Source: Rhizobacter sp. SG703
GTDB taxonomy: Bacteria; Pseudomonadota; Gammaproteobacteria; Burkholderiales; Burkholderiaceae_C
Assembly (NCBI RefSeq): GCF_012275445.1
Contig: NZ_JAAZQK010000009.1
Span: forward strand, 62,001-126,000
DNA length: 64,000 bases
Direction: 5' to 3'
Notes under the pieces: generated by a model
The model's input: only the letters and a program-made list of their open reading frames with translations
Databases searched by the model: none
What the model was told of the DNA's origin: nothing
Shown here: in pieces, positions 34,177 through 43,159 of the stretch
Numbering within the stretch: the first letter of the stretch is position 1
How the letters are laid out: every line of letters begins with the position of its first letter
Made by a program: the position numbers and the translations under genes

Positions 34177-34744
34177 ATGGTACGGGGTGGAAGCCGCTGG
34201 GCAGATCTCGTTGCGATCTGCTTGACCGCCGTGCTTGCGGCCGGCTGCCACGCAAGGGGGACCGAAGAGCCTGCCCTGCAGAAGATGTCCCCGGCCGTCG
34301 CACAGCAGTTCGACCTGTCCCAACTTCCCGAATGCGCACGCGTACATCATGACGGGCGACGCCCACTGGAGAGGCGCCGTGCAGTTTCAGGAGCAGTCTT
34401 CTCCAGAGGGCACGTGCTGGTCGACCCCGGGTTTCGCAAGGGCGCTGGCCCTCGATCTCGAGCAGCACTGCAACATGGGCTTCGCGTTGGCAGAGCGCGA
34501 CCGGGACCGCGACGCGCTGGGGTCGCCGTTGTTCAAACGGGCTCGTGAGTCGGCGGCATGCCTCGATGAGATGGCACGGGATCGTCGCGCGTTGCTTCCC
34601 ACTGGCGCAGCAGGCGTCTGCACGTCCGTTGCAGATGGCAAGCCTTGCCGCATCCCGTCCGTCCGGCTGTTTCCGAAGCCGGCATCGGCCTGCGTCGACG
34701 TGACACGGATCCAGTCTTGCCTCGGCGAGCCGCTGCTCAAGTGA
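34177..34744 (+). pseudogene. frameshifted and shortened second copy of the small secreted protein gene
   Basis: From the ATG at 34177 one frame encodes a lipoprotein-like signal (LVAICLTAVLAAGCHARG) and then QQFDLSQLPE. The similarity to the protein at 32930-33547 continues in a different frame from about 34318 (PNFPNAHAYIMTGDAHWRG) to the stop at 34744, ending ACVDVTRIQSCLGEPLLK against SCVDIGRVQQCLGEPLLK. The segment corresponding to residues 60-80 of the intact copy is missing. The first start is only 6 bases from the divergent regulator's start, leaving no room for a normal promoter. A sequencing error, or use of the TTG at 34235, cannot be excluded, but neither restores an export signal in the long frame. 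Confidence 0.65.
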
Positions 34745-34754
34745 GCGGGGTGTC

Positions 34755-36482
34755 TCAGGCGGCAGACACCTCGGTCGTCGCCGCACCCCGGCGCCGAACG
34801 CGCCAGCCCACCCAGCCGGCACCCAACACCAGCATCAGTGCCGTCGCCGGCTCGGGCACCGCCGCCATCGGATTGCTGAACGCGACAATCTCGAACGCGG
34901 CGAAGAGCGGCAGCGCGCTGTGGTTGTGCACCGTCAGCGACAGCGCGCCGAAGGAATCGGCGCTGTACGTGAAGTCGTCCGGGCTGGCGACGCGGCCCTG
35001 CGAGCCGGCCCCGTAGTCGAACGGATCGCGGTTCAGCATCCATGCGCGCAGCGAAACCTCGTGCCGCGAGGCCTGCTCGTCGCGCAGGCTCGCGGTCGCG
35101 ACGTGGTAGTACTCGTCGTTGACGGTCTCGGTTTCGTAGTGCGTCGACAGCGGATGGGCATCGCTGCGATCGAGCGTTGCGATGCCGGACAGCGTCAGCG
35201 ACGCATACGGATCGAGCTTGAACGCGCGGTACCAGCTGATCTCGGCATCGGCGGTGTCGGTGGGCAGGTCGGTTCGCCAGCTCACCCCCAGGTGGTTCGG
35301 GCCCGAATGCGCCTCGGTCGACAGCGCCGAGCCGGGCAGCGGCGGCTGCTGGCGGGCCCCCACGCCGAACGGGGGACTGAAATCCAGGCCGTTCTGCATC
35401 GGGTACTGGAGGTCATGGCGCACGTTGTCGCCGTTCGCATGCCCGCTCGACAAGCTCGACCGGACGGTATTGCCGGTCCACCAGGTGCCCGCGCTGCCGG
35501 GCAGGCGCGGCGCGTCGGGCGTCGGTGCCAGTGTGACGATCGGGTCCAGCGTGAACGACGCACTGCCATGCGCTTCGGCATGGACGAGACCGGAGGTGCC
35601 CAACCCGGCGAGCAGCAGCGGCGCCAGGCGGGCGGTGCCGCGCCGGCGCAGCCGCCATGCCACCAGCCCGACACCGAGCGCCATCATCAGCACGGTGGCC
35701 GGCTCCGGGATCGCCTGCACCGAACTGAAGGCGAACACGCCCAGGCTCGCGAACAGCGGCGTGCTGGAATCGTTGTGCAGCGTCAACGACAGCGCGCCGA
35801 AGGAGTCGGCACTGTAGGTGAAGACGTCCGGGCCGCTGGCGTGGGCCTGCGACGGGTCGTTCCACACGGTCGGGTCGTCGTCCAGGATCCAGGCCTGCAG
35901 GCTGACGGCGTGCTGGTAGACGCTGTCGTCGCTCAGCGTCAGCGTCGCGAGGTTGTAGTTGCCGCCCGGCGCGAACTGGTAGTGCGTCGACAGCGGGTGC
36001 GGGTTGCTCCGGTCCAGCGTCGCCAGCCCCGACAGCGTGATCGACCCATGTGGATCCACCTTCACGAAGCGTTGCCACTCGATGCTCGCACTGGCGTTGT
36101 CGGTCGGCACATCGGTCGCCCAGCTCACGCCCAGGCTGTTCGTCGTGCTGTAGGCGCGTGTCGACAGCTGCGATCCGCCGAGTGCCGGGAACAGCCGGTT
36201 CGACTCGCCGAACGGTGCGCTGAACTCCAGACCGTTCGGGCCGACGACGTTCTCGTAGCGCTGCGTCGTGCCGCTCTGGTCCGGCGCCGTGTACATCTGA
36301 CTGCTGATGTAGTTGCCGGTCAGCCAGTTGCCGACATCGCCCGGCTCGCGCGGCGCATCGCGGCTCGCCGCGATGGTGGTGATCGGGTCCAGCGTGAACC
36401 CGGCCGAGCCGTGCTCTGCCGCCGGGGCGGTGGCCTGAAGCCCCAGTCCGGCCAGCATGATGACGAGTGCGTGGATCTTCAT
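34755..36482 (-). CDS. tandem-fused PEP-CTERM sorting domain protein
   Basis: A 575-residue secreted protein made of two homologous units in one frame. Unit 1 (1 to about 285) has a signal peptide, a beta-rich domain (GSAGFTLDPITTIA through YSADSFGALSLTLHN) and a complete PEP-CTERM signal: IPEPATVLMMALG, a membrane segment and RLRRRG. Unit 2 (about 286-575) starts with a second signal-like stretch (LAPLLLAGLGTSGLVHA), repeats the domain (GSASFTLDPIVTLA, YSADSFGALSLTVHN), and ends in a second PEP-CTERM (VPEPATALMLVLG, WRVRRRG). No Met suits independent translation of unit 2. AGGAG precedes the ATG at 36482. The exosortase is not in the window. The natural reading is a tandem gene duplication whose stop codon was lost. 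Confidence 0.85.
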   Translation of the reverse strand: MKIHALVIMLAGLGLQATAPAAEHGSAGFTLDPITTIAASRDAPREPGDVGNWLTGNYISSQMYTAPDQSGTTQRYENVVGPNGLEFSAPFGESNRLFPALGGSQLSTRAYSTTNSLGVSWATDVPTDNASASIEWQRFVKVDPHGSITLSGLATLDRSNPHPLSTHYQFAPGGNYNLATLTLSDDSVYQHAVSLQAWILDDDPTVWNDPSQAHASGPDVFTYSADSFGALSLTLHNDSSTPLFASLGVFAFSSVQAIPEPATVLMMALGVGLVAWRLRRRGTARLAPLLLAGLGTSGLVHAEAHGSASFTLDPIVTLAPTPDAPRLPGSAGTWWTGNTVRSSLSSGHANGDNVRHDLQYPMQNGLDFSPPFGVGARQQPPLPGSALSTEAHSGPNHLGVSWRTDLPTDTADAEISWYRAFKLDPYASLTLSGIATLDRSDAHPLSTHYETETVNDEYYHVATASLRDEQASRHEVSLRAWMLNRDPFDYGAGSQGRVASPDDFTYSADSFGALSLTVHNHSALPLFAAFEIVAFSNPMAAVPEPATALMLVLGAGWVGWRVRRRGAATTEVSAA

Positions 36483-36616
36483 CGCGTCGATCTCCTGAAG
36501 CTGCTGAGGGGCGCCCGGGGGCAACGGGCAGCAGGGCAAACGGCGTGCCCGGCGGGTGGCGGCGCGCCGCCTCTTCGCGCTTGACCCTAGTCATTTCTAC
36601 GTACCGCCGTCGCGGC

Positions 36617-36636
36617 CTACGTAACGCGTTACGTAG
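36617..36636. promoter_or_regulatory. perfect 20-base palindromic operator candidate upstream of the CoA-transferase genes
   Basis: CTACGTAACGCGTTACGTAG is a perfect palindrome 40 bases before the CoA-transferase subunit A start. A related half-site, CTACGTACCG, begins at 36598, so two binding units may lie side by side. The position between divergent genes suggests it covers the promoter of the CoA-transferase pair. Size and symmetry suit a TetR- or LysR-type dimer; no regulator gene is adjacent. Confidence 0.65.
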
Positions 36637-36676
36637 TACGCTTCGCGGCTGATTTCCACTGCGCAGGAGACGCTCC

Positions 36677-37396
36677 ATGAACAAGGTGTACGCCAGTGCC
36701 GCCGATGCCCTGAAAGGCATCGTGCGCGACGGCCAGTTGCTGGCCGTCGGCGGCTTCGGGCTGTGCGGCATCCCCGAGGCCCTGATCGGCGCGCTGCGCG
36801 ACAGCGGCGCGAAGAACCTCACGGTGATCTCGAACAACGCCGGCGTCGACGGCTTCGGCCTCGGCCAGCTGCTCGAGACGCGGCAGATCAGGAAGATGAT
36901 CTCCAGCTACGTCGGCGAGAACAAGGAGTTCGAGCGCCAGTACCTGGCCGGCGAGCTGGAGCTCGAGTTCACGCCGCAGGGCACGCTGGCCGAGAAGCTG
37001 CGCGCCGGCGGCGCCGGCATCCCGGCCTTCTTCACGAAGACCGGCGTCGGCACGCTGGTGGCCGAAGGCAAGGAAACCCGCGAGTTCGACGGCGCCGTCT
37101 ACGTGATGGAGCGCGCGCTGCTGCCCGAGGTGAGCCTGGTGAAGGCGCACAAGGCCGACCGCAGCGGCAACCTGGTGTTCCGCCGCACCGCGCGCAACTT
37201 CAACCCGGCCGTCGCGATGGCCGGCAAGGTCACCGTCGTCGAGGTCGAAGAGATCGTCGAGACCGGCTCGATCGATCCCGATGCGGTCCACCTGCCGGGC
37301 ATCTACGTGCACCGGCTGGTGCTGAACGCGCACCCGGAGAAGCGCATCGAGAAACGCACCATCACCGAAAAAGCGACCGAGAAAGCAGGAGCCTGA
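36677..37396 (+). CDS. scoA: 3-oxoacid (succinyl-CoA:acetoacetate) CoA-transferase subunit A
   Basis: A 239-residue alpha subunit of a family-I CoA-transferase, which moves CoA between succinyl-CoA and a 3-oxoacid such as acetoacetate. Typical segments are [25 protein letters not shown], and [19 protein letters not shown]. Length agrees with ScoA/LpsI-type subunits. The start is preceded by AGGAG (36665-36669). Subunit B follows after 2 bases. A perfect palindrome 40 bases upstream probably controls the pair. Both subunits together would let the cell use ketone bodies or products of poly-hydroxybutyrate and leucine breakdown. Confidence 0.94.
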   Translation: MNKVYASAADALKGIVRDGQLLAVGGFGLCGIPEALIGALRDSGAKNLTVISNNAGVDGFGLGQLLETRQIRKMISSYVGENKEFERQYLAGELELEFTPQGTLAEKLRAGGAGIPAFFTKTGVGTLVAEGKETREFDGAVYVMERALLPEVSLVKAHKADRSGNLVFRRTARNFNPAVAMAGKVTVVEVEEIVETGSIDPDAVHLPGIYVHRLVLNAHPEKRIEKRTITEKATEKAGA

Positions 37397-37398
37397 CC

Positions 37399-38037
37399 AT
37401 GGCCTGGACCCACGACCAAATGGCCGCCAAGGCCGCCGCCGAGCTGCAGGACGGCTTCTACGTCAACCTCGGCATCGGGCTGCCGACGCTGGTGGCCAAC
37501 CACGTGCGCAGCGACATCGAGGTGTGGCTGCAAAGCGAGAACGGCATGCTCGGCATCGGCCCGTTCCCGACCGCCGACCAGGTCGATGCCGACCTGATCA
37601 ACGCCGGCAAGCAGACCGTCACCACCATCCCCGGGTCGTCGATCTTCGGTTCGCACGACAGCTTCGCGATGATCCGCGGCGGCAAGATCAACCTGAGCAT
37701 CCTCGGCGCGATGCAGGTCAGCGACAAGGGCGACCTGGCCAACTGGATGATCCCCGGCAAGATGGTCAAGGGCATGGGCGGCGCGATGGACCTGGTGGCC
37801 GGTGTCGCGCGGGTGCTGGTGCTGATGGAGCACGTCGCGCGCAAGAAGGACGGCACCGAAGACCTGAAGATCCTGCCGGCCTGCACGCTGCCGCTGACCG
37901 GCGTCGGCGTCGTCAACCGCATCATCACCGACCTCGCGGTGATGGACGTGACGCCGCAGGGGCTGAAGCTGGTCGAGATCGCGCCGGGGGTCACCCGCGA
38001 AGAGCTGCAGGCGAAGACCGGCGTGCCCTTGATCTGA
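37399..38037 (+). CDS. scoB: 3-oxoacid (succinyl-CoA:acetoacetate) CoA-transferase subunit B
   Basis: A 212-residue beta subunit with the catalytic glutamate in [10 protein letters not shown], near residue 50, where the CoA thioester intermediate forms. [17 protein letters not shown] and [19 protein letters not shown] are further family segments. It starts 2 bases after subunit A, with AGGAG over the end of that gene. Its stop is 3 bases from the convergent pyrD stop, with no space for a hairpin terminator. Confidence 0.95.
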   Translation: MAWTHDQMAAKAAAELQDGFYVNLGIGLPTLVANHVRSDIEVWLQSENGMLGIGPFPTADQVDADLINAGKQTVTTIPGSSIFGSHDSFAMIRGGKINLSILGAMQVSDKGDLANWMIPGKMVKGMGGAMDLVAGVARVLVLMEHVARKKDGTEDLKILPACTLPLTGVGVVNRIITDLAVMDVTPQGLKLVEIAPGVTREELQAKTGVPLI

Positions 38038-38040
38038 CGC

Positions 38041-39075
38041 CTACTTCTTCAAGGCCCGTGCGGCCTCGGTGACGAGCGCCGGGCCCTTGTAGATGAACCC
38101 GGTGTAGAGCTGCACCAGGTCGGCGCCGGCCGCGATCTTCGATTGCGCGTCGGCACCGCTCAGCACGCCGCCGACGCCGATGATCGGGTAGCCCGCGCCG
38201 AGCGCCGCGCGCAGTTGCGCGATCACGCGGTTCGACGCCTGCAGCACCGGCGCGCCGCTCAGGCCGCCGGCCTCTTCGCCATGCGGCAGGTGCTTCACCG
38301 CGTCGCGCGCGATCGTCGTGTTGGTCGCGATCACGCCGTCGATCGCGTTCTTCTTCAACGTGGCGGCGATCACGCCGACCTGTGCCTCGTCGAGGTCGGG
38401 TGCGATCTTCACGAACACCGGCACGCTGCGCCCGTGCTGCTGCGCCAGCTGCTGCTTGCGCGCCTGCACCGCCGACAGCAGCGCATCGAGCGCCTCGTCG
38501 CTTTGCAGCGCGCGCAGGTTCTTCGTGTTCGGCGACGAGATGTTGACCGTCACGTAGTCGGCATGCGGGTACACGCCGTCCAGGCACAGCAGGTAGTCGT
38601 CGACCGCGCGCTCGATCGGCGTCGCGGCGTTCTTGCCGATGTTCAGCCCCAGCACGCCGCCCTGCGAGCGAAAGCGCGCCTGCTTCACGTTGGCGATGAA
38701 GGCGTCGAGCCCGTGGTTGTTGAAACCCAGCCGGTTGATCAGCGCGTTCGCCTGCGGCAGCCGGAACATGCGCGGCTTCGGGTTGCCCGGCTGGCCGAGC
38801 GGCGTCACCGTGCCGACCTCGATGAAGCCGAACCCCATCGCGGCCAGGCCGTCGATGCAGCGCCCGTTCTTGTCGAGTCCGGCCGCCAGCCCGATGCGGT
38901 TCGGGAAGCGGATGCCCGCCAGCGTGACCGGATCGTCGACCCGCGGCTGCGCGACCGCGCAGATCAGCGGCGTGCGCTGCAGGCGCGCCAGTGCGCCGAG
39001 CGTCAGGTCGTGCGCCTGCTCGGGGTCGAGGCCGAACAGGAACGGGCGGGTGAGGGCGTACGGAACCAGGGCCAT
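38041..39075 (-). CDS. pyrD: dihydroorotate dehydrogenase (quinone), class 2
   Basis: A 344-residue FMN enzyme that oxidises dihydroorotate to orotate with ubiquinone, the fourth step of pyrimidine synthesis. The N-terminal helices ([19 protein letters not shown]) are those that dock class 2 enzymes on the inner membrane. FMN and substrate regions include [46 protein letters not shown] (catalytic Ser) and [11 protein letters not shown]. The ATG at 39075 is chosen because it gives the usual length and begins at the N-terminal helix; a clear ribosome-binding site is lacking. It diverges from rpiA across 96 bases. Confidence 0.97.
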   Translation of the reverse strand: MALVPYALTRPFLFGLDPEQAHDLTLGALARLQRTPLICAVAQPRVDDPVTLAGIRFPNRIGLAAGLDKNGRCIDGLAAMGFGFIEVGTVTPLGQPGNPKPRMFRLPQANALINRLGFNNHGLDAFIANVKQARFRSQGGVLGLNIGKNAATPIERAVDDYLLCLDGVYPHADYVTVNISSPNTKNLRALQSDEALDALLSAVQARKQQLAQQHGRSVPVFVKIAPDLDEAQVGVIAATLKKNAIDGVIATNTTIARDAVKHLPHGEEAGGLSGAPVLQASNRVIAQLRAALGAGYPIIGVGGVLSGADAQSKIAAGADLVQLYTGFIYKGPALVTEAARALKK

Positions 39076-39171
39076 GGAGATCGGGGGATGGGTGGGGAAG
39101 GAGCAGCGTCTTGGATAATCGCGGATTGTCTCAAACGCGTGCCCGCCCACGATCCGCCCATGACTGCGCCC

Positions 39172-39831
39172 ATGACCCAGGATGAATTGAAGGCCCTCGT
39201 CGGCCAGGCCGCGCTGGCCTACGTGCAACCCGGCAGCGTCGTCGGCGTCGGCACCGGCTCCACGGTGAACTGCTTCATCGACGCGCTGGCCGGCATCAAG
39301 GACAGCATCGTCGGCGCGGTCTCCAGCAGCGAGCGAAGCTCCGAGCGGCTGCGCGCGCACGGCATCGCGGTGCTCGACAGCAATGCGGTCGACAGCATCC
39401 CGGTCTACGTCGACGGCGCCGACGAGATCGACCACCACGGCTTCATGATCAAGGGCGGCGGCGCGGCCCTCACGCGCGAGAAGATCGTCGCCGACATCGC
39501 GAAGACCTTCGTCTGCATCGCCGACGAATCGAAGCTGGTCGACACGCTGGGCCGCTTCCCGGTGCCGGTGGAGGTGATTCCGATGGCGGCCGCGCAGATC
39601 GCGCGGCGGCTGCGCGGCCTGGGCGGCGACGCGCAACTGCGTGCCGGCGTGGTCACCGACAACGGCTGCAGCATCCTCGACGTGCGCGGCATGGCGCTGA
39701 TCGATCCGCTGGCGATGGAGCGCGAGATCAACCAGTGGCCCGGCGTCGTCACCGTCGGCATCTTCGCGCGCCACCGGGCCGGCGTGTGCCTGCTGGGCAC
39801 CTCGCAGGGCGTGAAGACGCTGACGTTCTGA
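39172..39831 (+). CDS. rpiA: ribose-5-phosphate isomerase A
   Basis: A 219-residue enzyme that interconverts ribose 5-phosphate and ribulose 5-phosphate in the pentose phosphate pathway, the same length as E. coli RpiA. Signature segments are [47 protein letters not shown] (catalytic Asp and the phosphate site) and ALTREKI. The start MTQDELK matches the E. coli start exactly; an ATG at 39160 would add four residues. Confidence 0.97.
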   Translation: MTQDELKALVGQAALAYVQPGSVVGVGTGSTVNCFIDALAGIKDSIVGAVSSSERSSERLRAHGIAVLDSNAVDSIPVYVDGADEIDHHGFMIKGGGAALTREKIVADIAKTFVCIADESKLVDTLGRFPVPVEVIPMAAAQIARRLRGLGGDAQLRAGVVTDNGCSILDVRGMALIDPLAMEREINQWPGVVTVGIFARHRAGVCLLGTSQGVKTLTF

Positions 39832-39908
39832 TCCACTCCCGGGTGTCTGGCGCCCCCAAAAAGGGCGTAACCTCGGGCCTGTTCCGAATCCGCTGAAAAG
39901 GACGGCCC

Positions 39909-40097
39909 ATGGCCAAACCCAACTACTCGTTCGAAAAGCGCCAGCGCGAGCTGGCCAAGAAAAAGAAGAAGGAAGAGAAGCTGAAGGAGAAGGAGCTTCG
40001 CAAGACCAGCCCGGGTTCGGGCGACGCCGGGCAGGGCGACGAGCCGGCCGACGGCGAGCCGCAGGAAGCCGGCGCCGGGGACCAGCCGGCGCCCTGA
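39909..40097 (+). CDS. small highly charged protein of unknown function
   Basis: A 62-residue protein in two parts. The first half is strongly basic with a long Lys/Glu helix ([20 protein letters not shown]); the second is acidic and rich in Gly, Pro, Glu and Asp. The start [18 protein letters not shown] is familiar from short conserved proteins of betaproteobacteria, none with a known function. AAAAGGA lies 8-14 bases upstream of the ATG. It precedes the hydrolase gene by 14 bases on the same strand, so the two may be co-transcribed. Nucleic-acid or ribosome association is a guess from charge. Confidence 0.7.
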   Translation: MAKPNYSFEKRQRELAKKKKKEEKLKEKELRKTSPGSGDAGQGDEPADGEPQEAGAGDQPAP

Positions 40098-40111
40098 GCG
40101 CCGCTCCCGCG

Positions 40112-41200
40112 ATGGCTCGCCACAGCAAGCCGCCGGCGCCGGGTGCCTGGGCGGCTGCGGCGAGGGCCGGCTTCGAGGCCACCTCCACTCAGGTGCAGCA
40201 GATGCACCAGGCGATCGCGGACCAGGCATTCGCGGCGGTGCAGCAGGTGCCCGTCGTCGCCGCGCCGGCCCGCTGGGTGCAGCGGGTGCACGACACCATC
40301 AGCACCGCGGTCCACGCGACGGTGCGCCAAACCGGCGCCACCGTCCTCACGCTGGCCGGCCATGCCGAGCAGCGCTTCACCGATCCGACACGGCCGCCCG
40401 GCACGCGCGAGCTGGCGCTGCGCAGCGTGCTGAACGGCGTGGCCGGCGATGCGCTGCAAGCCGCCGGCAACCCGCTGGCGGTGCGCATGGCCTTGCTGCC
40501 CGAAGGCGTGGCGCCGGGCGAGCGGGTCTGCCTGTTCGTCCACGGGCTGGCCTGCGACGACAGCAGCTGGACGGTCGCACGCCGTGCTTCCGAAGGCGAT
40601 TCCTACCCGGCGATGGTCGCGCGTGAGTTCGGCGCGACGCCGCTTTTCCTGCGCTACAACAGCGGGCTGTCGATCGCCGACAACGGCCGCGCGCTGTCGG
40701 CGCTGCTGACGACGTTCATCGCGTCGGTGCCGGGGCGCGTCGGCAGCCTCGTGCTGGTCGGCCACAGCATGGGTGGGCTGGTCGCGCGCGTGGCCTGCGA
40801 GCAGGCGGCGGCCGATGGCAGCCCGTGGCTCGAACGAATTCGCATGCTGGTGTGCCTGGGCACGCCGCACCGAGGCGCGCCGCTGGAGCGAGCCGGGCAG
40901 GTGCTGTCGTCGGTGCTGGACGCGTCGGCGATGACGCGGCCGCTGAGCCGGCTGGCCGATGCGCGCAGCCGCGGCATCCGCGACCTGCGCGATGGCGCGC
41001 CGCCGAACACGGTGGCGGTGCCGATGCGGCTGGTCGCGGGGCTCGGCGACGGGCTGGTGCGGCCTGGCAGCGCGGGCGACCCGGCGCTGGCCGGCGATGT
41101 CGAGCGCGTCGAGATCGACGGCATCGGCCACATGGCCTTGCTGAACCACCCACGGGTCGCGGCCGCGCTGCGGCGCTGGCTGCGCTCGACCTGGCCCTGA
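40112..41200 (+). CDS. alpha/beta hydrolase (lipase / PGAP1-like)
   Basis: A 362-residue protein. About 120 residues of alanine-rich helices come first ([21 protein letters not shown]...), then an alpha/beta hydrolase core: oxyanion region [12 protein letters not shown], nucleophile elbow [18 protein letters not shown] as in lipases, and the likely catalytic His in [11 protein letters not shown]. No signal peptide is seen, so it is probably cytoplasmic. The TPHRG segment and the helical leader resemble PGAP1-like esterases. The substrate is unknown. Its stop TGA and the convergent mnmC stop abut as TGATCA with no base between them. Confidence 0.85.
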   Translation: MARHSKPPAPGAWAAAARAGFEATSTQVQQMHQAIADQAFAAVQQVPVVAAPARWVQRVHDTISTAVHATVRQTGATVLTLAGHAEQRFTDPTRPPGTRELALRSVLNGVAGDALQAAGNPLAVRMALLPEGVAPGERVCLFVHGLACDDSSWTVARRASEGDSYPAMVAREFGATPLFLRYNSGLSIADNGRALSALLTTFIASVPGRVGSLVLVGHSMGGLVARVACEQAAADGSPWLERIRMLVCLGTPHRGAPLERAGQVLSSVLDASAMTRPLSRLADARSRGIRDLRDGAPPNTVAVPMRLVAGLGDGLVRPGSAGDPALAGDVERVEIDGIGHMALLNHPRVAAALRRWLRSTWP

Positions 41201-43159
41201 TCAGCGGGCGTCGCGCCGCGCCTGGCGTGCAACCTGGCGGACGACGAAACGGCCCGGGTCGATCGCGTCGAGCAGGCTGCTTTCCAGCGGTGCCGGCGCG
41301 CCGGTGATCGCCGACGCCAGCACGCCGGCTCCGAGCGCCGACCAGGTGATGCCGCGCGACCCCAGCGCGGTGAACACGAACAGGCCCGGCACGCGCGGCA
41401 CGAAGCGAACCTGGTCGATCGGCCGCGCGATGGTGGCCTGCAGGTCGGGCACCGCGCCGACGACCGGCAAGCGGTCGCCCGCGACCCAGCGCCACGCGGT
41501 GCGGCCCTGCAGCTCGTTCGCCGCGATCGGCGCGGCCTGGCCGGTCAGCCGCTGGTACTGCGCGAGGTTGAGCGCATGGTCGGTCTCTCGCACGTCGGGC
41601 GCCATGTCGCCGACGGCGCTGGTGGCGCCGAACACCGCATGGCCGCCGACCGACGGCAGCAGGTAGCCCGCGCCGGCCACCGGGAGGCGCGGCAGCGCCC
41701 AGCCTGCGTCGGCGGGTGCGAAGCTCAGCTGCCCGCGCACCGCGTCGACGGTCCACTCGGGGTGGCCGAGCAGCCGCAGCGCGTCGCCGGCGTTGGCGAG
41801 CACGAGGACCGGCGCACGGGCGATCGTGGCGCCTTGCGCATCGCGCAACTGCCAGTCGCCCTCGCCGTCGTCGTCTGCCTCCGCGCGGTGGATCGACTCG
41901 ACCCGCAGCCCGCCGCGCCATTGCACCCGCTCGCCGCCCTGGGCGATGAACCAGCGCACCAGCGCGTCGGGCCGCACCCAACCGCCCTGCGGGTAGAACC
42001 AGGCCGGCTGGTGCAACGCCAGGCCGGCGAGGCGTGCAGCCGCATCGGCATCGAGCGCCTGCACGTAGTCGGCCGGCAAGCCGACCCGATCGATCACCGC
42101 CTGCATCGCGGCCGCGTCGGGCAGCGTGGTCTCGAGCCGCAGCAGGCCGTCGAGCGCGCCGGGCACGCCGTCGCGTAGCGCGCCGGCGAGCACGCGGGCG
42201 ATCTCCAGCGCCGCCGCGCGGTTGAAGCGCGCGTGCGTGCCGTCCTGTGCATTGACGATGCCGTGGAACAGCCCGGCCGGGTTGCCGGACGCCTCTTGCG
42301 CCGGTTGCGCGTGCCGGTCGAGCAGCTCGCACTGCCAGCCCTGCGCGGCGAGCGCGGCGGCAGTGGCGCTGCCGGCCAGCCCGGCGCCGACGACGATCGC
42401 GCGGCGCTGCGTCGACGCAAGAGCGGCGCGGGCCGGCGCACGGCGCGGCACGAAGGCCGGCGCGTAGCGGGTGATCGTGATGTCGCGCTTGCCGCCGCGT
42501 CCCGGCACCCGTTCGACCTCGAAGCCGGCCGTCACCAGTCCGTCGCGCACCGCGCGCGCGGCGCTCCAGGTGGCCGCCGTCGCGCCCGGCGCGGCAAGCC
42601 GTCCGAGGGTCTTCAGCAGCCGGCTGTCCCAGGCGTCGGGGTTGCGCGCGGGCGCGAAGCCGTCGAGGTAGAACGCATCGACCTCGGCCACCAGCTCGGG
42701 CAGCCACGCGCGCGCGTCGCCCAGCGCCAGCAGCAGCTGCACCCGGCCGCCGTCGAACGACAGGCGGTGCAGGTTCGGCGTCAGCGGGGGCCAGGCGGCT
42801 TCGAGCTCGCGCGCGAGCGCGGCCCATTGCGGCTCGCGCGGGACATGCGGCAGGTCGTCGCGCCGCAGCGGGTTCAGTTCGGTCGAGATGAACTGCAGCG
42901 TGTCGCAGCGCTGCGGATCGCGCTGCCAGGCATCCCAGGTGGCGAGGAAGTTGTTGCCGAGGCCGAACCCGGTCTCCAGCACGACGAAGCGCGGGCGCCG
43001 CTGCCAGCGTTGCGGCAGCTGGTTGCCGCCGAGGAACACATGCAGGGCCTGTTGCGCAGCGCCGGCGAGCGGGTGGTAGACGTCGCCATGGCGCGGCGAG
43101 AACGGCAGCCCCTGCGGCGACCAGCCGAGCTCCGCCGGCACGATCGGGCGCGTGTTCAT
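41201..43159 (-). CDS. mnmC: bifunctional tRNA 5-methylaminomethyl-2-thiouridine biosynthesis protein MnmC
   Basis: A 652-residue two-domain enzyme for the last steps of mnm5s2U34 in tRNA. The N-terminal methyltransferase (to about 255) has the SAM motif VLETGFGLGNNFLATWDAW and YLDGFAPARNPDAWD. The C-terminal FAD oxidase (about 270-640) has AIVVGAGLAGSATAAAL and EASGNPAGLFHG, and removes the carboxymethyl group before methylation. Length matches the family (about 660). The ATG at 43159 overlaps the upstream DUF3445 stop by 4 bases. It converges on the hydrolase gene with abutting stop codons. Confidence 0.95.
   Translation of the reverse strand: MNTRPIVPAELGWSPQGLPFSPRHGDVYHPLAGAAQQALHVFLGGNQLPQRWQRRPRFVVLETGFGLGNNFLATWDAWQRDPQRCDTLQFISTELNPLRRDDLPHVPREPQWAALARELEAAWPPLTPNLHRLSFDGGRVQLLLALGDARAWLPELVAEVDAFYLDGFAPARNPDAWDSRLLKTLGRLAAPGATAATWSAARAVRDGLVTAGFEVERVPGRGGKRDITITRYAPAFVPRRAPARAALASTQRRAIVVGAGLAGSATAAALAAQGWQCELLDRHAQPAQEASGNPAGLFHGIVNAQDGTHARFNRAAALEIARVLAGALRDGVPGALDGLLRLETTLPDAAAMQAVIDRVGLPADYVQALDADAAARLAGLALHQPAWFYPQGGWVRPDALVRWFIAQGGERVQWRGGLRVESIHRAEADDDGEGDWQLRDAQGATIARAPVLVLANAGDALRLLGHPEWTVDAVRGQLSFAPADAGWALPRLPVAGAGYLLPSVGGHAVFGATSAVGDMAPDVRETDHALNLAQYQRLTGQAAPIAANELQGRTAWRWVAGDRLPVVGAVPDLQATIARPIDQVRFVPRVPGLFVFTALGSRGITWSALGAGVLASAITGAPAPLESSLLDAIDPGRFVVRQVARQARRDAR

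Noticed and set aside
32947-34548. A 533-codon + strand frame spanning the secreted protein, the regulator and the broken copy.
   Set aside because: Most of it is shifted against, or antisense to, better supported genes. Only its last part, with the lipoprotein-like leader, was used as evidence for the pseudogene.
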